64,000 bases of DNA from Kiloniellaceae bacterium (GTDB taxonomy: Bacteria > Pseudomonadota > Alphaproteobacteria > Kiloniellales > J153), in NCBI GenBank assembly GCA_021776135.1, contig JAJFGL010000011.1, positions 26,845 to 90,844 on the forward strand, in the 5' to 3' direction. Positions 30,471-38,621 of the stretch are shown here, piece by piece. The translations under genes were made by a program, and so were the position numbers. Under the pieces are notes generated by a model. The model made no database searches and was not told the origin of the DNA. It saw only the letters and a list, made by a program, of their open reading frames with translations. Positions within the stretch are counted from its first letter, which is position 1; each line of letters opens with the position of its first letter.

Positions 30471-32507
30471 ATGTCTGGACAGGAGACCACTGCGGCGCGT
30501 TGCGCCGTGCTCGTAGGGCCGTACACCAGCGGCAAGACGACTTTGATGGAAGCGCTGTTACTCGCCGCCGAGGCGATTCACCGCAAGGGCTCCGTGCCGC
30601 AGGGCAATACCCTGGGCGATTTTTCGCCCGAGGCGCGCCACCGGCAAATGACGGTCGAACCCAATGTCGCCCACTGCGATTATCTTGGCGATAGCTGGTC
30701 GTTCATCGACTGTCCCGGATCGGTCGAGCTTAGCCAGGACCGCAATGCCGCCCTCATGGCCGCCGATATCGCCATCGTGGTGGCCGAACCCGACCCCGCC
30801 CGGGCCCTGACCCTGGCCCCGATATTCAAGATACTCGACGACTTCAATATCCCGCATATCTTGTTCGTCAATAAGATGGATAAGACCGAGGTCCGGGTCC
30901 GCGATCTCCTGGAGGCCCTGCAGGCGGTTTCCTCGAAACCCCTGGTCCTGCGGCAAGTGCCGATCCGCGACGGCGAAGATATCAGCGGCTTCGTGGATCT
31001 GGTGAGCGAGCGGGCCTACCGCTACAAGGAAGGCGCCGCCTCCGACCTCATTAAAATGCCGGAAGCGATCAAGGAGCGGGAAGACGAAGCCCGGCAGGTC
31101 ATGCTGGAATCCCTGGCCGATTTCGACGACGCCTTGCTTGAACAGTTGCTCGAAGACCAGGTTCCGGCGACCGGCGAGGTTTACGAGCAACTGACCAAGG
31201 ACTTGCGGGAAGACCTGATCGTGCCGGTGCTGTTCGGTTCGGCCGAGGCCGACAACGGTATCACGCGCTTGTGGAAGGCCTTGCGCCACGAAACGCCTGG
31301 GCACGAAAAAACCGCCGAACGCTTGGGCATTCCCCTGGGCGAAGAATTCACCGCATCGGTCGTCCGCGTCTATCACCAGTCCCACACCGGTAAGATGACC
31401 CTGGCGCGGATTTGGAACGGCGCCGCCCAGGACGGCATGACCCTCGGCGGCGAGCGGGTTTCGGGGTTGTTCCACATGATGGGCCACGACAACTTGAAAC
31501 TTAGCGAAGCGGGTCCCGGCGAATTGGTCGCCTTAGGGCGCATGGAAAACCCGCAGACCGGAAACCTCTTGCGCGACGGCGAGCGGATCGAATCCCCGGA
31601 CATGGTTTTGCCCGAGGTTCTCAAGCCGGTTTACGGCCTGGCCATTACGCCCAAGAACCGGCAGGACGAAGTCAAGCTGACCGGCAGTATCGCCAAGCTG
31701 ATCGAGGAAGACCCTTCGCTGGAGCTGGAACACAACGCCGACACCCATCAGATGCTGATTTGGGGACAGGGTGAAATTCACCTGAAGCTCGCGGTCGAAC
31801 ATCTGAACAGCAAATACCATGTGGAGGTCGAGGCCGCCCGGCCGCAAACCGCCTACAAGGAAACCATCAAGCGCGGCACCAAGCAGCACTCGCGTTTCAA
31901 ACGCCAGAGCGGCGGTCACGGGCAGTTCGGCGACGTGCAGATCGAAATCGCGCCGCAGCCGCGCGGCAAGGGCTTTGAGTTCGTCGACAAGATCGTGGGC
32001 GGTTCCGTGCCCCGGCAATTCATTCCCTCGGTCGAACATGGCGCGCGGGAGTATTTGCAACGCGGACCCCTGGGCTTTCCGGTCGTCGATGTCGCGGTCA
32101 CCCTGTTCGACGGCCAGTATCACTCGGTGGACAGCTCCGACATGGCGTTCAAGACCGCCGGGCGCTTGGCCATGAGCGAAGGCATGCCCAATTGCCAGCC
32201 GGTGCTGCTGGAGCCCATCTACGATGTGACGATCTCGGTGCCCAATGAGTTCACGTCCAAGATCCACGGTCTGGTCAGTGGCCGGCGCGGACAAATTCTG
32301 GGTTTCGAAACCAAGCCCGGTTGGGACGGTTGGGATAACCTGAAATGCCATCTGCCCCAGGCGGAGCTACAAGATCTGATCGTCGAGTTACGGTCCCTGA
32401 CCTTCGGGGTCGGCAGTTTCGAGCGCAGTTTCGATCACCTGCAGGAACTGACCGGCCGCTTGGCCGACAAGGTTATCGAGGCACAGCAGTCCGAGGACGC
32501 GCATTAG
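30471..32507 (+). CDS. EF-G-like translational GTPase paralogue
   Basis: Ribosome-dependent GTPase of the EF-G2/TetM-like class, 678 aa. The P-loop is GPYTSGKT at 16-23, DCPG near 83 is the G3 motif and NKMD the G4 motif, followed by domain II and the EF-G domain IV/V pattern (HGQFGDVQIEI, GLVSGRRGQILGF). It is shorter than housekeeping EF-G and diverges in the switch region (RQMTVE), so it is a paralogue, perhaps for recycling or stress. ATG follows GGAGATTGAT; the ORF-track start at 30447 was trimmed. Three bases separate it from the next gene. Confidence 0.9.
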   Translation: MSGQETTAARCAVLVGPYTSGKTTLMEALLLAAEAIHRKGSVPQGNTLGDFSPEARHRQMTVEPNVAHCDYLGDSWSFIDCPGSVELSQDRNAALMAADIAIVVAEPDPARALTLAPIFKILDDFNIPHILFVNKMDKTEVRVRDLLEALQAVSSKPLVLRQVPIRDGEDISGFVDLVSERAYRYKEGAASDLIKMPEAIKEREDEARQVMLESLADFDDALLEQLLEDQVPATGEVYEQLTKDLREDLIVPVLFGSAEADNGITRLWKALRHETPGHEKTAERLGIPLGEEFTASVVRVYHQSHTGKMTLARIWNGAAQDGMTLGGERVSGLFHMMGHDNLKLSEAGPGELVALGRMENPQTGNLLRDGERIESPDMVLPEVLKPVYGLAITPKNRQDEVKLTGSIAKLIEEDPSLELEHNADTHQMLIWGQGEIHLKLAVEHLNSKYHVEVEAARPQTAYKETIKRGTKQHSRFKRQSGGHGQFGDVQIEIAPQPRGKGFEFVDKIVGGSVPRQFIPSVEHGAREYLQRGPLGFPVVDVAVTLFDGQYHSVDSSDMAFKTAGRLAMSEGMPNCQPVLLEPIYDVTISVPNEFTSKIHGLVSGRRGQILGFETKPGWDGWDNLKCHLPQAELQDLIVELRSLTFGVGSFERSFDHLQELTGRLADKVIEAQQSEDAH

Positions 32508-32510
32508 CCC

Positions 32511-33314
32511 ATGACCGGCGATGCCGCCACACGCGCCGCCGCCGCGTTGCTTGCGGCCCGGCGCGGCCGGCGGCCGATCCAGGGGCTTCCCCAAGATTGC
32601 GCGCCCGAAACGATTTCGGCGGCCTACGAAATCCAAGCGGCGCTTGTGGAGACCTTATGCCGGGGCGGCGAACCCACCGCAATCGCCGGCTTCAAGATCG
32701 GCGCGACCAGCCGTGCGGCGCAAGAATTTCTGGGCCTGGACGGCCCCTTTTACGGGTGCCTCCTGACAGATCGGATTTTGGCCGCGCCGGCGAGAATTTC
32801 CCGCGCGGATTTCAATTTTTGCCTTATCGAGCCGGAATTCGCGGTGCGTCTCGGACGCGATTTACCCCCGCGCGATGAACCCTTCTCACGCGCCGAGGCC
32901 GCTGCGGCGGTGGCCAGTCTTCATCCCGCCTTCGAGGTCGTCACCAGCGCCTATGGCGAAGCCTGGAAAGATGCGGGCGCGCCCGGCTTGATCGCCGATA
33001 ACGGCGTGCATGGATGCTTGATTTTAGGCCCCGGCACGGAAGATTGGCGTAAGCTCGACCTGGCCGAACATGAGGCGGTGTTCCACCGCAACGGCCGCGA
33101 GGAAGGCCGGGGCCGGGGCGCCAATGCCTATGGCCATCCTCTCGATGCCTTGGCCTGGCTGGCCGGGCAAGCGCCGGCCGGCGGACGCGGCCTGAAGGCC
33201 GGCGATATCGTGACCACCGGGGTCGTGACCCCCTTTCTTCAGGCCGGGGCCGGGGACATCCTGGCCGCGGATTTCGGGACCTTGGGGGCGATCCGGCTCG
33301 ATGTCACGGTTTAG
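32511..33314 (+). CDS. 2-keto-4-pentenoate hydratase / decarboxylase (MhpD-type) family protein
   Basis: A 267-aa member of the MhpD/XylJ family, which hydrates or decarboxylates dienoate intermediates in aromatic meta-cleavage pathways. Metal-binding Glu candidates are in FCLIEPEFAVRL. AGFKIGATS and the ending GAGDILAADFGTLGAIRL are typical. No meta-cleavage genes are adjacent, so its role here is unclear. It directly follows the EF-G-like gene and is 25 bases before the ferritin-like gene. Confidence 0.85.
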   Translation: MTGDAATRAAAALLAARRGRRPIQGLPQDCAPETISAAYEIQAALVETLCRGGEPTAIAGFKIGATSRAAQEFLGLDGPFYGCLLTDRILAAPARISRADFNFCLIEPEFAVRLGRDLPPRDEPFSRAEAAAAVASLHPAFEVVTSAYGEAWKDAGAPGLIADNGVHGCLILGPGTEDWRKLDLAEHEAVFHRNGREEGRGRGANAYGHPLDALAWLAGQAPAGGRGLKAGDIVTTGVVTPFLQAGAGDILAADFGTLGAIRLDVTV

Positions 33315-33339
33315 AGCTTAACCGAAGGAGGGAATTTAT

Positions 33340-33633
33340 ATGTCCAGCGAAGGTCTGCACGCGCCGCGTAAGCGGCTGAGCAAGGGTACCTTGAATCTGC
33401 ACCACGCCATCGCCTCCCTGATGGAGGAGTTGGAGGCCGTCGACTGGTACCGCCAGCGCGCCGACGACTGCGATGACGAAGCTTTGAAGGGCATCCTGCT
33501 CCATAACATGCGCGAGGAAATGGAACACGCCTGCATGGTCCTGGAATGGATACGGCGCAATAACAAGGATTTCGAGGCCATGATGGACGAATTCCTTTAC
33601 CGTAAGGGAGAGATCGCGGGCCACGACGACTAA
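33340..33633 (+). CDS. EncFtn-type ferritin-like protein, orphan
   Basis: A 97-aa two-helix ferritin-like protein. The segment MEELEAVDWYRQRADD and the second-helix part LHNMREEMEHACMVLEWIRRN are strikingly like the encapsulated ferritin of Rhodospirillum rubrum. Iron-ligand candidates are Glu29, Glu32, Glu59 and His62, with Trp36-Tyr37 conserved. These proteins oxidise Fe(II) at a dimer interface and form decamers. Unusually, it ends in EIAGHDD with no visible encapsulin-targeting tail, and no encapsulin shell gene is in the window. It has a strong AAGGAGG Shine-Dalgarno sequence. Confidence 0.85.
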   Translation: MSSEGLHAPRKRLSKGTLNLHHAIASLMEELEAVDWYRQRADDCDDEALKGILLHNMREEMEHACMVLEWIRRNNKDFEAMMDEFLYRKGEIAGHDD

Positions 33634-33778
33634 TACCTGCATTTATCCGTGATGATCTCGTGATATTTGTCCCCTAGCCTAGCGCGGTGCTTGTCCTGGG
33701 CTCGCGGAAGCTTGATTGGCCGCCGGGTGCTGGGCGGACCATCTCGGCACCAAGCTTATTTACAAAGGACATTGACGC

Positions 33779-34786
33779 ATGTTACTCAAGATCAAACGCG
33801 GCTGGGAACTCAAGGAATCGCAGGCGACCCCCGAAGGCGTCTATTTGGACCGCCGGCGCCTGCTGAAAATGGCGGTGGCGGGACCGGCAATACTGGCCGG
33901 CGGCGGCATACTGACCGCCTGCGACGATGCGCCGGCGCAAGCGACCCAGCTTGCCGCGGGCGATGAGGCGGTCATACCCGATCCCAGCGCCAAGCTATAC
34001 CCGGTTAAGCGCAACGAGCGCTATGTCCTCGACCGCGATTTGACCGAGGAGAGCGACGCGACGACCTATAACAATTATTACGAATTCGGCTCGTCGAAGA
34101 ACATCTGGCAAAAGGCGCAAGCCCTGCCGATCCGCCCCTGGACGGTCAGCATCGCCGGCATGGTCGAAAAGCCCATGGAGATCGACATCGACGATCTTCT
34201 GGCCAAGATGCCCCTGGAGGAACGCCTGTACCGGCATCGCTGCGTCGAGGCCTGGTCCATGGCGGTGCCCTGGAGCGGCTTCGCCCTCAAGGCCTTGGTC
34301 GAGATGGCGCGCCCCTTGGGCTCGGCCAAGTACGTCAAGATGGTGACCTTCCAGAACCCGGAAGTGGCGGGCGGGCAAAAAGCGTCCTGGTATCCCTGGC
34401 CCTATGTGGAGGGCTTGACCCTGGCGGAAGCAACCAACGACCTCGCCTTCATCGCCACCGGCATCTACGGCAAGGCCATGCCGAAACAAAACGGCACCCC
34501 CTTACGCCTGGCGGTGCCGTGGAAATACGGCTTCAAGTCGATCAAGGGGATCGTCCGCTTCGAGTTTACCGATAAGCGCCCGGTTTCCTTCTGGGAGGAA
34601 ATTCAGGCCCGCGAATACGGCTTCTGGGCCAATGTGAACCCGAAGGTACCCCATCCGCGTTGGAGCCAGGCCAGCGAGCGCGTGCTGGGCAAGGTCAAGC
34701 GCGTGCCCACGCTGCTCTACAACGGCTACGGCGAATTCGTCGCCGATCTCTATAGCGGCATGGAGAACGAAAACCTGTTCATGTAG
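33779..34786 (+). CDS. msrP: Protein-methionine-sulfoxide reductase catalytic subunit MsrP
   Basis: Periplasmic molybdopterin enzyme that repairs oxidised methionines. The 335-aa protein has a Tat leader (DRRRLLKMAVAGPAIL) and the Mo-ligating Cys155 in HRCVEAWSMAVPW, with the YedY-type KYGFKSIKGIVRFEF segment near the C-terminus. AAGGA precedes the ATG. The usual haem partner MsrQ is not adjacent in this window, so electrons may come from an MsrQ elsewhere or another membrane donor. Confidence 0.93.
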   Translation: MLLKIKRGWELKESQATPEGVYLDRRRLLKMAVAGPAILAGGGILTACDDAPAQATQLAAGDEAVIPDPSAKLYPVKRNERYVLDRDLTEESDATTYNNYYEFGSSKNIWQKAQALPIRPWTVSIAGMVEKPMEIDIDDLLAKMPLEERLYRHRCVEAWSMAVPWSGFALKALVEMARPLGSAKYVKMVTFQNPEVAGGQKASWYPWPYVEGLTLAEATNDLAFIATGIYGKAMPKQNGTPLRLAVPWKYGFKSIKGIVRFEFTDKRPVSFWEEIQAREYGFWANVNPKVPHPRWSQASERVLGKVKRVPTLLYNGYGEFVADLYSGMENENLFM

Positions 34787-34803
34787 GGCCGGGCAAAGAA
34801 AAA

Positions 34804-34828
34804 GCCGGGAAATCTATGATTTCCCGGC
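34804..34828 (+). terminator. Intrinsic terminator after msrP
   Basis: GCCGGGAAATC and GATTTCCCGGC form a perfect 11-bp stem with a 3-base loop 17 bases after the msrP stop, followed by AAGTTTAA. The T-run is short but the stem is strong. The next 240 bases up to the LysR gene are AT-rich with no recognised feature. Confidence 0.75.
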
Positions 34829-35067
34829 AAGTTTAACAGGGAGGCTTCACGTCTGGGAGACGTGAGGTCCGAAACTTGAGGTCAGACCCCAAGCGGGACC
34901 GCGTGCTGCAATGCAGCACAAGCTATAGATAATGCTAATACGCCAAATCTCTAGGTGTGAATTCGGCAGGGAAGCTATGCAATAAACGCATGACTCTTTG
35001 TCCCAGCCTTGGCATTTTAGTCACACCTGTGCATATATCCGTTAAATAACAATATCTTACGTGGGCG

Positions 35068-36000
35068 TTAAAATTGAGATTCAGCGACTTTGCGGAGTAG
35101 AAAGTCCCGGAATACCTGGAGACGCTTGGAGGATCTCAATTCCTCGGGATAAACGAAATAGGCGTCGAAGTGCGGCCCTTGCAGGTCCGGAAGGACTTGC
35201 ACCAGATCGCTCAAGCCCTCGCCCATGAATTCAGGCAGGCTGCCGATGCCGGCGCCCGATTTCAGCGCCAGCATGATACCGTAGACGTTGTTAACGGTCA
35301 TGGCCGGGCGGCGTAGATGGCCCGGCTTGGCGCCTTCGCGCAGCAGCCAGTTCACGTCGGGGACCGGGGGCCGTATCGCCTCGCCGTAAACCACGACCCG
35401 GTGGTTATCCAGATCGGCGGCGGAATTCGGCATGCCGTGCTTTTTCAAGTAGCTGGGCGCGGCGTAGGCGTTCATGTGCACGGTCAGCAGATGGCGCTGG
35501 ATAAGATCGCCCTGGCGCGGCGGCGCCAGGCGCACGGCGACGTCGGCCTCGCGCATGGAAAGGTCGAGCTCGGCGTCGGTGAGCAGTAGCTGGACCTCGA
35601 TTTCCGGATAAACCTCGATGAACTCGCGCATACGCGGTGCCAGCCAGGTCGAGCCCAGGGCCACGGTCGCGGTGATTTTCAGCAGGCCTTTGGGCCGGTC
35701 CTTGCTTTCGGTCAGGCGCGCGGCGGTCATGGCCAGCTTGCCGAAGACCTCGTGGGCGGTGCGGTACAAAAGCTCGCCCTGTTCGGTCAGGATCAGGCCC
35801 CGGGCGTGGCGATGGAACAGGGGCACCTTGAGGCTCGCTTCCAGGGTGCTGATCTGGCGGCTGACCGCCGACTGGCTGAGGTTCAGCATCTCGCCGGCAT
35901 GGGTGAAGCTGCCGGCCTCGGCCACGGCATGAAACACCCGCAACTTGTCCCAGTCCATGATGTTGGTAACCGTGTTGGTGGGCGTCGGCGGTATCATCAT
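35068..36000 (-). CDS. LysR-family transcriptional regulator
   Basis: A 310-aa LysR-type regulator. The helix-turn-helix is in MDWDKLRVFHAVAEAGSFTHAGEMLNLSQSAVSRQIS, followed by the effector-binding domain. An internal ATG at 35958 (MDWDKL) matches the usual start of this subgroup and may be the true start, but the longer form begins one base after the stop of the upstream gene (TAGGATG), suggesting coupling. The subgroup is often found near trxB in alphaproteobacteria; no trxB is here. Confidence 0.88.
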   Translation of the reverse strand: MMIPPTPTNTVTNIMDWDKLRVFHAVAEAGSFTHAGEMLNLSQSAVSRQISTLEASLKVPLFHRHARGLILTEQGELLYRTAHEVFGKLAMTAARLTESKDRPKGLLKITATVALGSTWLAPRMREFIEVYPEIEVQLLLTDAELDLSMREADVAVRLAPPRQGDLIQRHLLTVHMNAYAAPSYLKKHGMPNSAADLDNHRVVVYGEAIRPPVPDVNWLLREGAKPGHLRRPAMTVNNVYGIMLALKSGAGIGSLPEFMGEGLSDLVQVLPDLQGPHFDAYFVYPEELRSSKRLQVFRDFLLRKVAESQF

Positions 36001-36001
36001 C

Positions 36002-37912
36002 CTAAAATCCGAACATGTGGTCGAGGCTGAAGGCGGTCTCGCCCCGCATCAGGCCATGATATCCGAACAGGCGGCAGGTGGTATCGCGGATTAGGACATA
36101 GCTTCCGGCACCGGCCTGTTTCAGTTCCCGGTCCTCGAACATCTCCGAGGCGCGCCACAGCAGCGAGCCGCCGCAGGGTATTTCGATATCGCGCGCGGCC
36201 ACCTCCCGGCCCGTGGCGTCGTGCAGGGCCAGTTGCGTTTGGCTGGCCGCGCGCCAAGGCGTGGAGGCCGGATAGATCAAGTGGCACATGGTCTCCAAGG
36301 GCGCCGGACCCAGGCGCAGGAACAACCGGGTGCTGAGGCCCGGCGCGCGGCCGGCGTAGGACTGCGGTTCGCTTTTGTAGGTCAACACCGTATTGAAAAC
36401 ATGGGCGCCGAAGCTGGTCTCGGCCACATGGCCGGAGGCTTTGTCCCGGTAGCGGAACAGGCCGTGCAGCCAGCCGTCGGCCTCGCCGCCCTCGGAAAAA
36501 TCGTAGGTCAGCTCCATGTGTCCCCAGGCGCCGTTCGCCTGGCCGGGGCCTTGCGCGAGCAGCGCGCCGGTCTCCAGGGCCGCCGTATGATCGCGCGGCA
36601 GGCAGCCGAAGGAATGCACCGCGACCTCGCTGCCCTTGGCGTCGTAGACCGCGACCCGGACCGGCAGGTTGTCCTGGCAGGTCGACATGGGCGTCGGCAG
36701 GACCAGGGAGCTGTAGCGCCCCGGCGGCAGGACCGGCGCGGGCAGGATAAAGCCCTTGCCCATGAGGTTGGCGAGCTCGCGGATGCCCGGATCGGGTTTC
36801 AGGTCGCTGCGCTCGACATTGGCGTGGGCGATGCGGCCGCGGCCGTCGCGGTCGAAAACCTCGTAGCGGGGGCGCACGAAATGCTTGCCGGCCCGGACCT
36901 CGATCTGCGCCGGCCAGCGCGCGTCGGGCAGGAGGTCGCGGGTGTCCAAATCCAGCACCCCGAAACCGGGTATCTCCCGGTCCAGATAGAAAATCGCGCC
37001 GCTGCCCATGACGTTGAGGCCCAGGGCGCCGGCGGGGATCGGCGCCGGGTGGCTGTTCTGGACCCAGAGGATGACGCGCTCGCCGTCTTGGGGCGCGGGC
37101 AGGCCGGCGTAGCGCTCGGCCGGCCAGGAATTGGCGTCGTGGGTGCACGACAACTCGGTCTCGTCGTCGCCGTAGGTATCCAGGGCGTATTTCACGATGT
37201 CGTGGCCGGCGCCGCGCAGGACATGGATAAACAAGCTGCCGCAAAAGGCCGGCAGGCCGAAGCGGGCCCGCACCTCGGCGCTATCGATGGTAATCGTGCC
37301 ATAGGCAGCCGGCAGGGGCTCGCGCCACTCGGCCAGGGCGCCGCCGTCCCGGTCAAAGAGGCAGCACCAAATCTCGGGATCCTTGGCCCCGTAGCCGGAC
37401 CAGTAGTTGGCGGTGACCAGGCGCGTGTGGCGGCCGTCTTGGTCGCGGAACAGAACCAGGTTGGTGGCGAAGTTGAGGCCGTTCAAGTAATCGCGCGGCA
37501 CGGCCAGCATCTCCGCCGGCAGGCGCAGGGATTCCAGGCCCATAACCTCGGCCCCGGCCGGCACAAGGTGGCGGATATGATCGATCAGGCGCGCCGGTTC
37601 GAAGGCGACCACCAGGACCGCGCGCGCCCCGGCGCCTTTAAGATCGGTGACCGGCTGGGCGGCGTGGCCGAGCAGGCGGCGGCCGATATGGTCCAAGTCT
37701 TGAACGAAAACGCCGGCGATATCGAGGCCGCTTAGGTCGTACATCTCGGCCAGGGTTTGCCCCAGACCCAGAGGGTCGTAAATGGCCACGGGACCGGCGC
37801 CCAGACGCTCCAGCAGCGCCGGAAACGCCCGCGCCGCCAGGGGATGGCCGGCGGCCTTGAAGAAGGCGTTCCCACCCTTGAGGTTGGAAAAAGTTTCGAT
37901 CCGCAGCGCCAT
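36002..37912 (-). CDS. 636-aa protein of unknown function
   Basis: I do not recognise this protein. Residues 1-155 look alpha/beta (VAIYDPLGLGQTLAEMYDLS, AVLVVAFEPARLIDHI), possibly a Rossmann-like domain. The rest is beta-rich, with several Cys and His (CTHDANSWPAERY, YGAKDPEIWCCLF). No signal peptide or membrane helix is visible. Codon use matches its neighbours and no frameshift is seen. Its ATG lies just inside a region duplicated about 160 bases upstream, so the promoter copy may matter. It is translationally adjacent to the downstream LysR gene. Confidence 0.75.
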   Translation of the reverse strand: MALRIETFSNLKGGNAFFKAAGHPLAARAFPALLERLGAGPVAIYDPLGLGQTLAEMYDLSGLDIAGVFVQDLDHIGRRLLGHAAQPVTDLKGAGARAVLVVAFEPARLIDHIRHLVPAGAEVMGLESLRLPAEMLAVPRDYLNGLNFATNLVLFRDQDGRHTRLVTANYWSGYGAKDPEIWCCLFDRDGGALAEWREPLPAAYGTITIDSAEVRARFGLPAFCGSLFIHVLRGAGHDIVKYALDTYGDDETELSCTHDANSWPAERYAGLPAPQDGERVILWVQNSHPAPIPAGALGLNVMGSGAIFYLDREIPGFGVLDLDTRDLLPDARWPAQIEVRAGKHFVRPRYEVFDRDGRGRIAHANVERSDLKPDPGIRELANLMGKGFILPAPVLPPGRYSSLVLPTPMSTCQDNLPVRVAVYDAKGSEVAVHSFGCLPRDHTAALETGALLAQGPGQANGAWGHMELTYDFSEGGEADGWLHGLFRYRDKASGHVAETSFGAHVFNTVLTYKSEPQSYAGRAPGLSTRLFLRLGPAPLETMCHLIYPASTPWRAASQTQLALHDATGREVAARDIEIPCGGSLLWRASEMFEDRELKQAGAGSYVLIRDTTCRLFGYHGLMRGETAFSLDHMFGF

Positions 37913-38182
37913 GTATCTTAGGTCCTAACCTGCCGCATTTGAGTGTGGGCACGGGCCTTTTTTAAACCACAGAGGCACAGAGACACAGAGCAATTCTCTA
38001 GATGACCCTGCGAAGTATTCCGATTTCTCTGTGCCTCTGTGTCTCTGTGGTTCAATACTGTTTATTCGGCCATGTCGCTTAGGTTTTAACCTGCCGCGTT
38101 TGGGTGTAGGGACGAGGCCTTTTTTAAACCACAGAGGCACAGAGACACAGAGCAATTCTCTAGATGACCCTGCGATGTATAC
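37910..38182. repeat. 162-bp-offset tandem duplication covering a gene start and element end
   Basis: The block from the ATG region of the 636-aa gene through the left element end (about 37910-38020) recurs 162 bases later (about 38072-38182). Shared parts are AACCTGCCGC, GGCCTTTTTTAAACCACAGA and GACCCTGCGA. The copies have diverged by scattered substitutions, so the event is not recent. Confidence 0.7.
37965..38052. mobile_element. 88-bp mini-element bounded by CACAGAG-rich inverted repeats
   Basis: The left end AACCACAGAGGCACAGAGAC (37965 on) and the reverse complement of the right end (to 38052) match at 24 of 26 positions. Between them is the last part of a GxxExxY gene, including its stop (CTAGATGACCCTGCGA). 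It therefore looks like an internally deleted copy of the larger element at 38127-38612. Both lie after a duplicated copy of the 636-aa gene's start region. Confidence 0.6.
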
Positions 38183-38612
38183 CGTCCTTCAAGACCGGGA
38201 CGTTGAAATTGAGTAAAAGGCCGGTATGGATGCCGCTCAGTTTCAAATAAGTCAATAATTGTGCGTCGTGGATGGGCAGTATTTTCTCGACCGTCTTGAG
38301 TTCTACGACGACCGATCCATCAACGACGATGTCCATCCTTTATCCGCAATCCAACTTGACCGATTTATAAACCACCGGCAAAGGAACTTGCCGGCGAAAC
38401 GGAATGCCGTGATTTTTCAATTCGAAACTCAAGCATTCCTCGTAGGCCGATTCCAGTAGCCCGGGTCCGAGCGCACGGTGAACCTCGATGGCCAAACCGA
38501 TTATTGTATCGGTTCGGGGATCCCGAATATCAGAATCTAGATGGTTCACCATGGGTCCGACCAAGTATCCAAACGTCTCGCACCTAACTCTTTTCTCTGT
38601 GCCTCTGTGGTT
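38127..38612. mobile_element. 486-bp element with 19-bp inverted ends carrying a GxxExxY gene
   Basis: The left end begins AACCACAGAGGCACAGAGA at 38127 and the right end at 38594-38612 is its exact reverse complement. The interior is occupied almost entirely by the GxxExxY pseudogene on the minus strand. No transposase is inside, so if it moved it needed help in trans. Confidence 0.6.
38160..38552 (-). pseudogene. GxxExxY family protein with an in-frame stop
   Basis: From ATG 38552 the frame reads NHLDSDIRDPRTDTIIGLA and then the family motif GLLESAY. It meets TAA at 38340-38342, where the sequence reads LDCG-stop-RMDIVV. The same frame continues with VVELKTVEKILPIHDAQLL and FNVPVLKDGIHRRVI to TAG at 38160. 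Family members usually have an aromatic residue at that point, so a single TAT/TAC to TAA change explains the break. The family function is unknown. The stop codon lies within the left end of the repeat element. Confidence 0.8.
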
Positions 38613-38621
38613 CGATAAGGT

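Noticed and set aside
33634-33778. Hidden encapsulin shell gene after the ferritin
   Set aside because: The gap is only 145 bases and the next gene is msrP; no shell-like protein is in any frame.
36221-37735. 504-aa ORF antisense to the 636-aa unknown gene
   Set aside because: Both frames are unassigned, but the minus frame has normal composition, a longer span, coupling to LysR and varied residues; the plus frame has Gly/Gln/Ala/Val shadow composition.
37960-38170. CRISPR-like look of the CACAGAG repeats
   Set aside because: The repeats are inverted as well as direct, uneven in spacing and have no unique spacers or cas genes; they are element ends.
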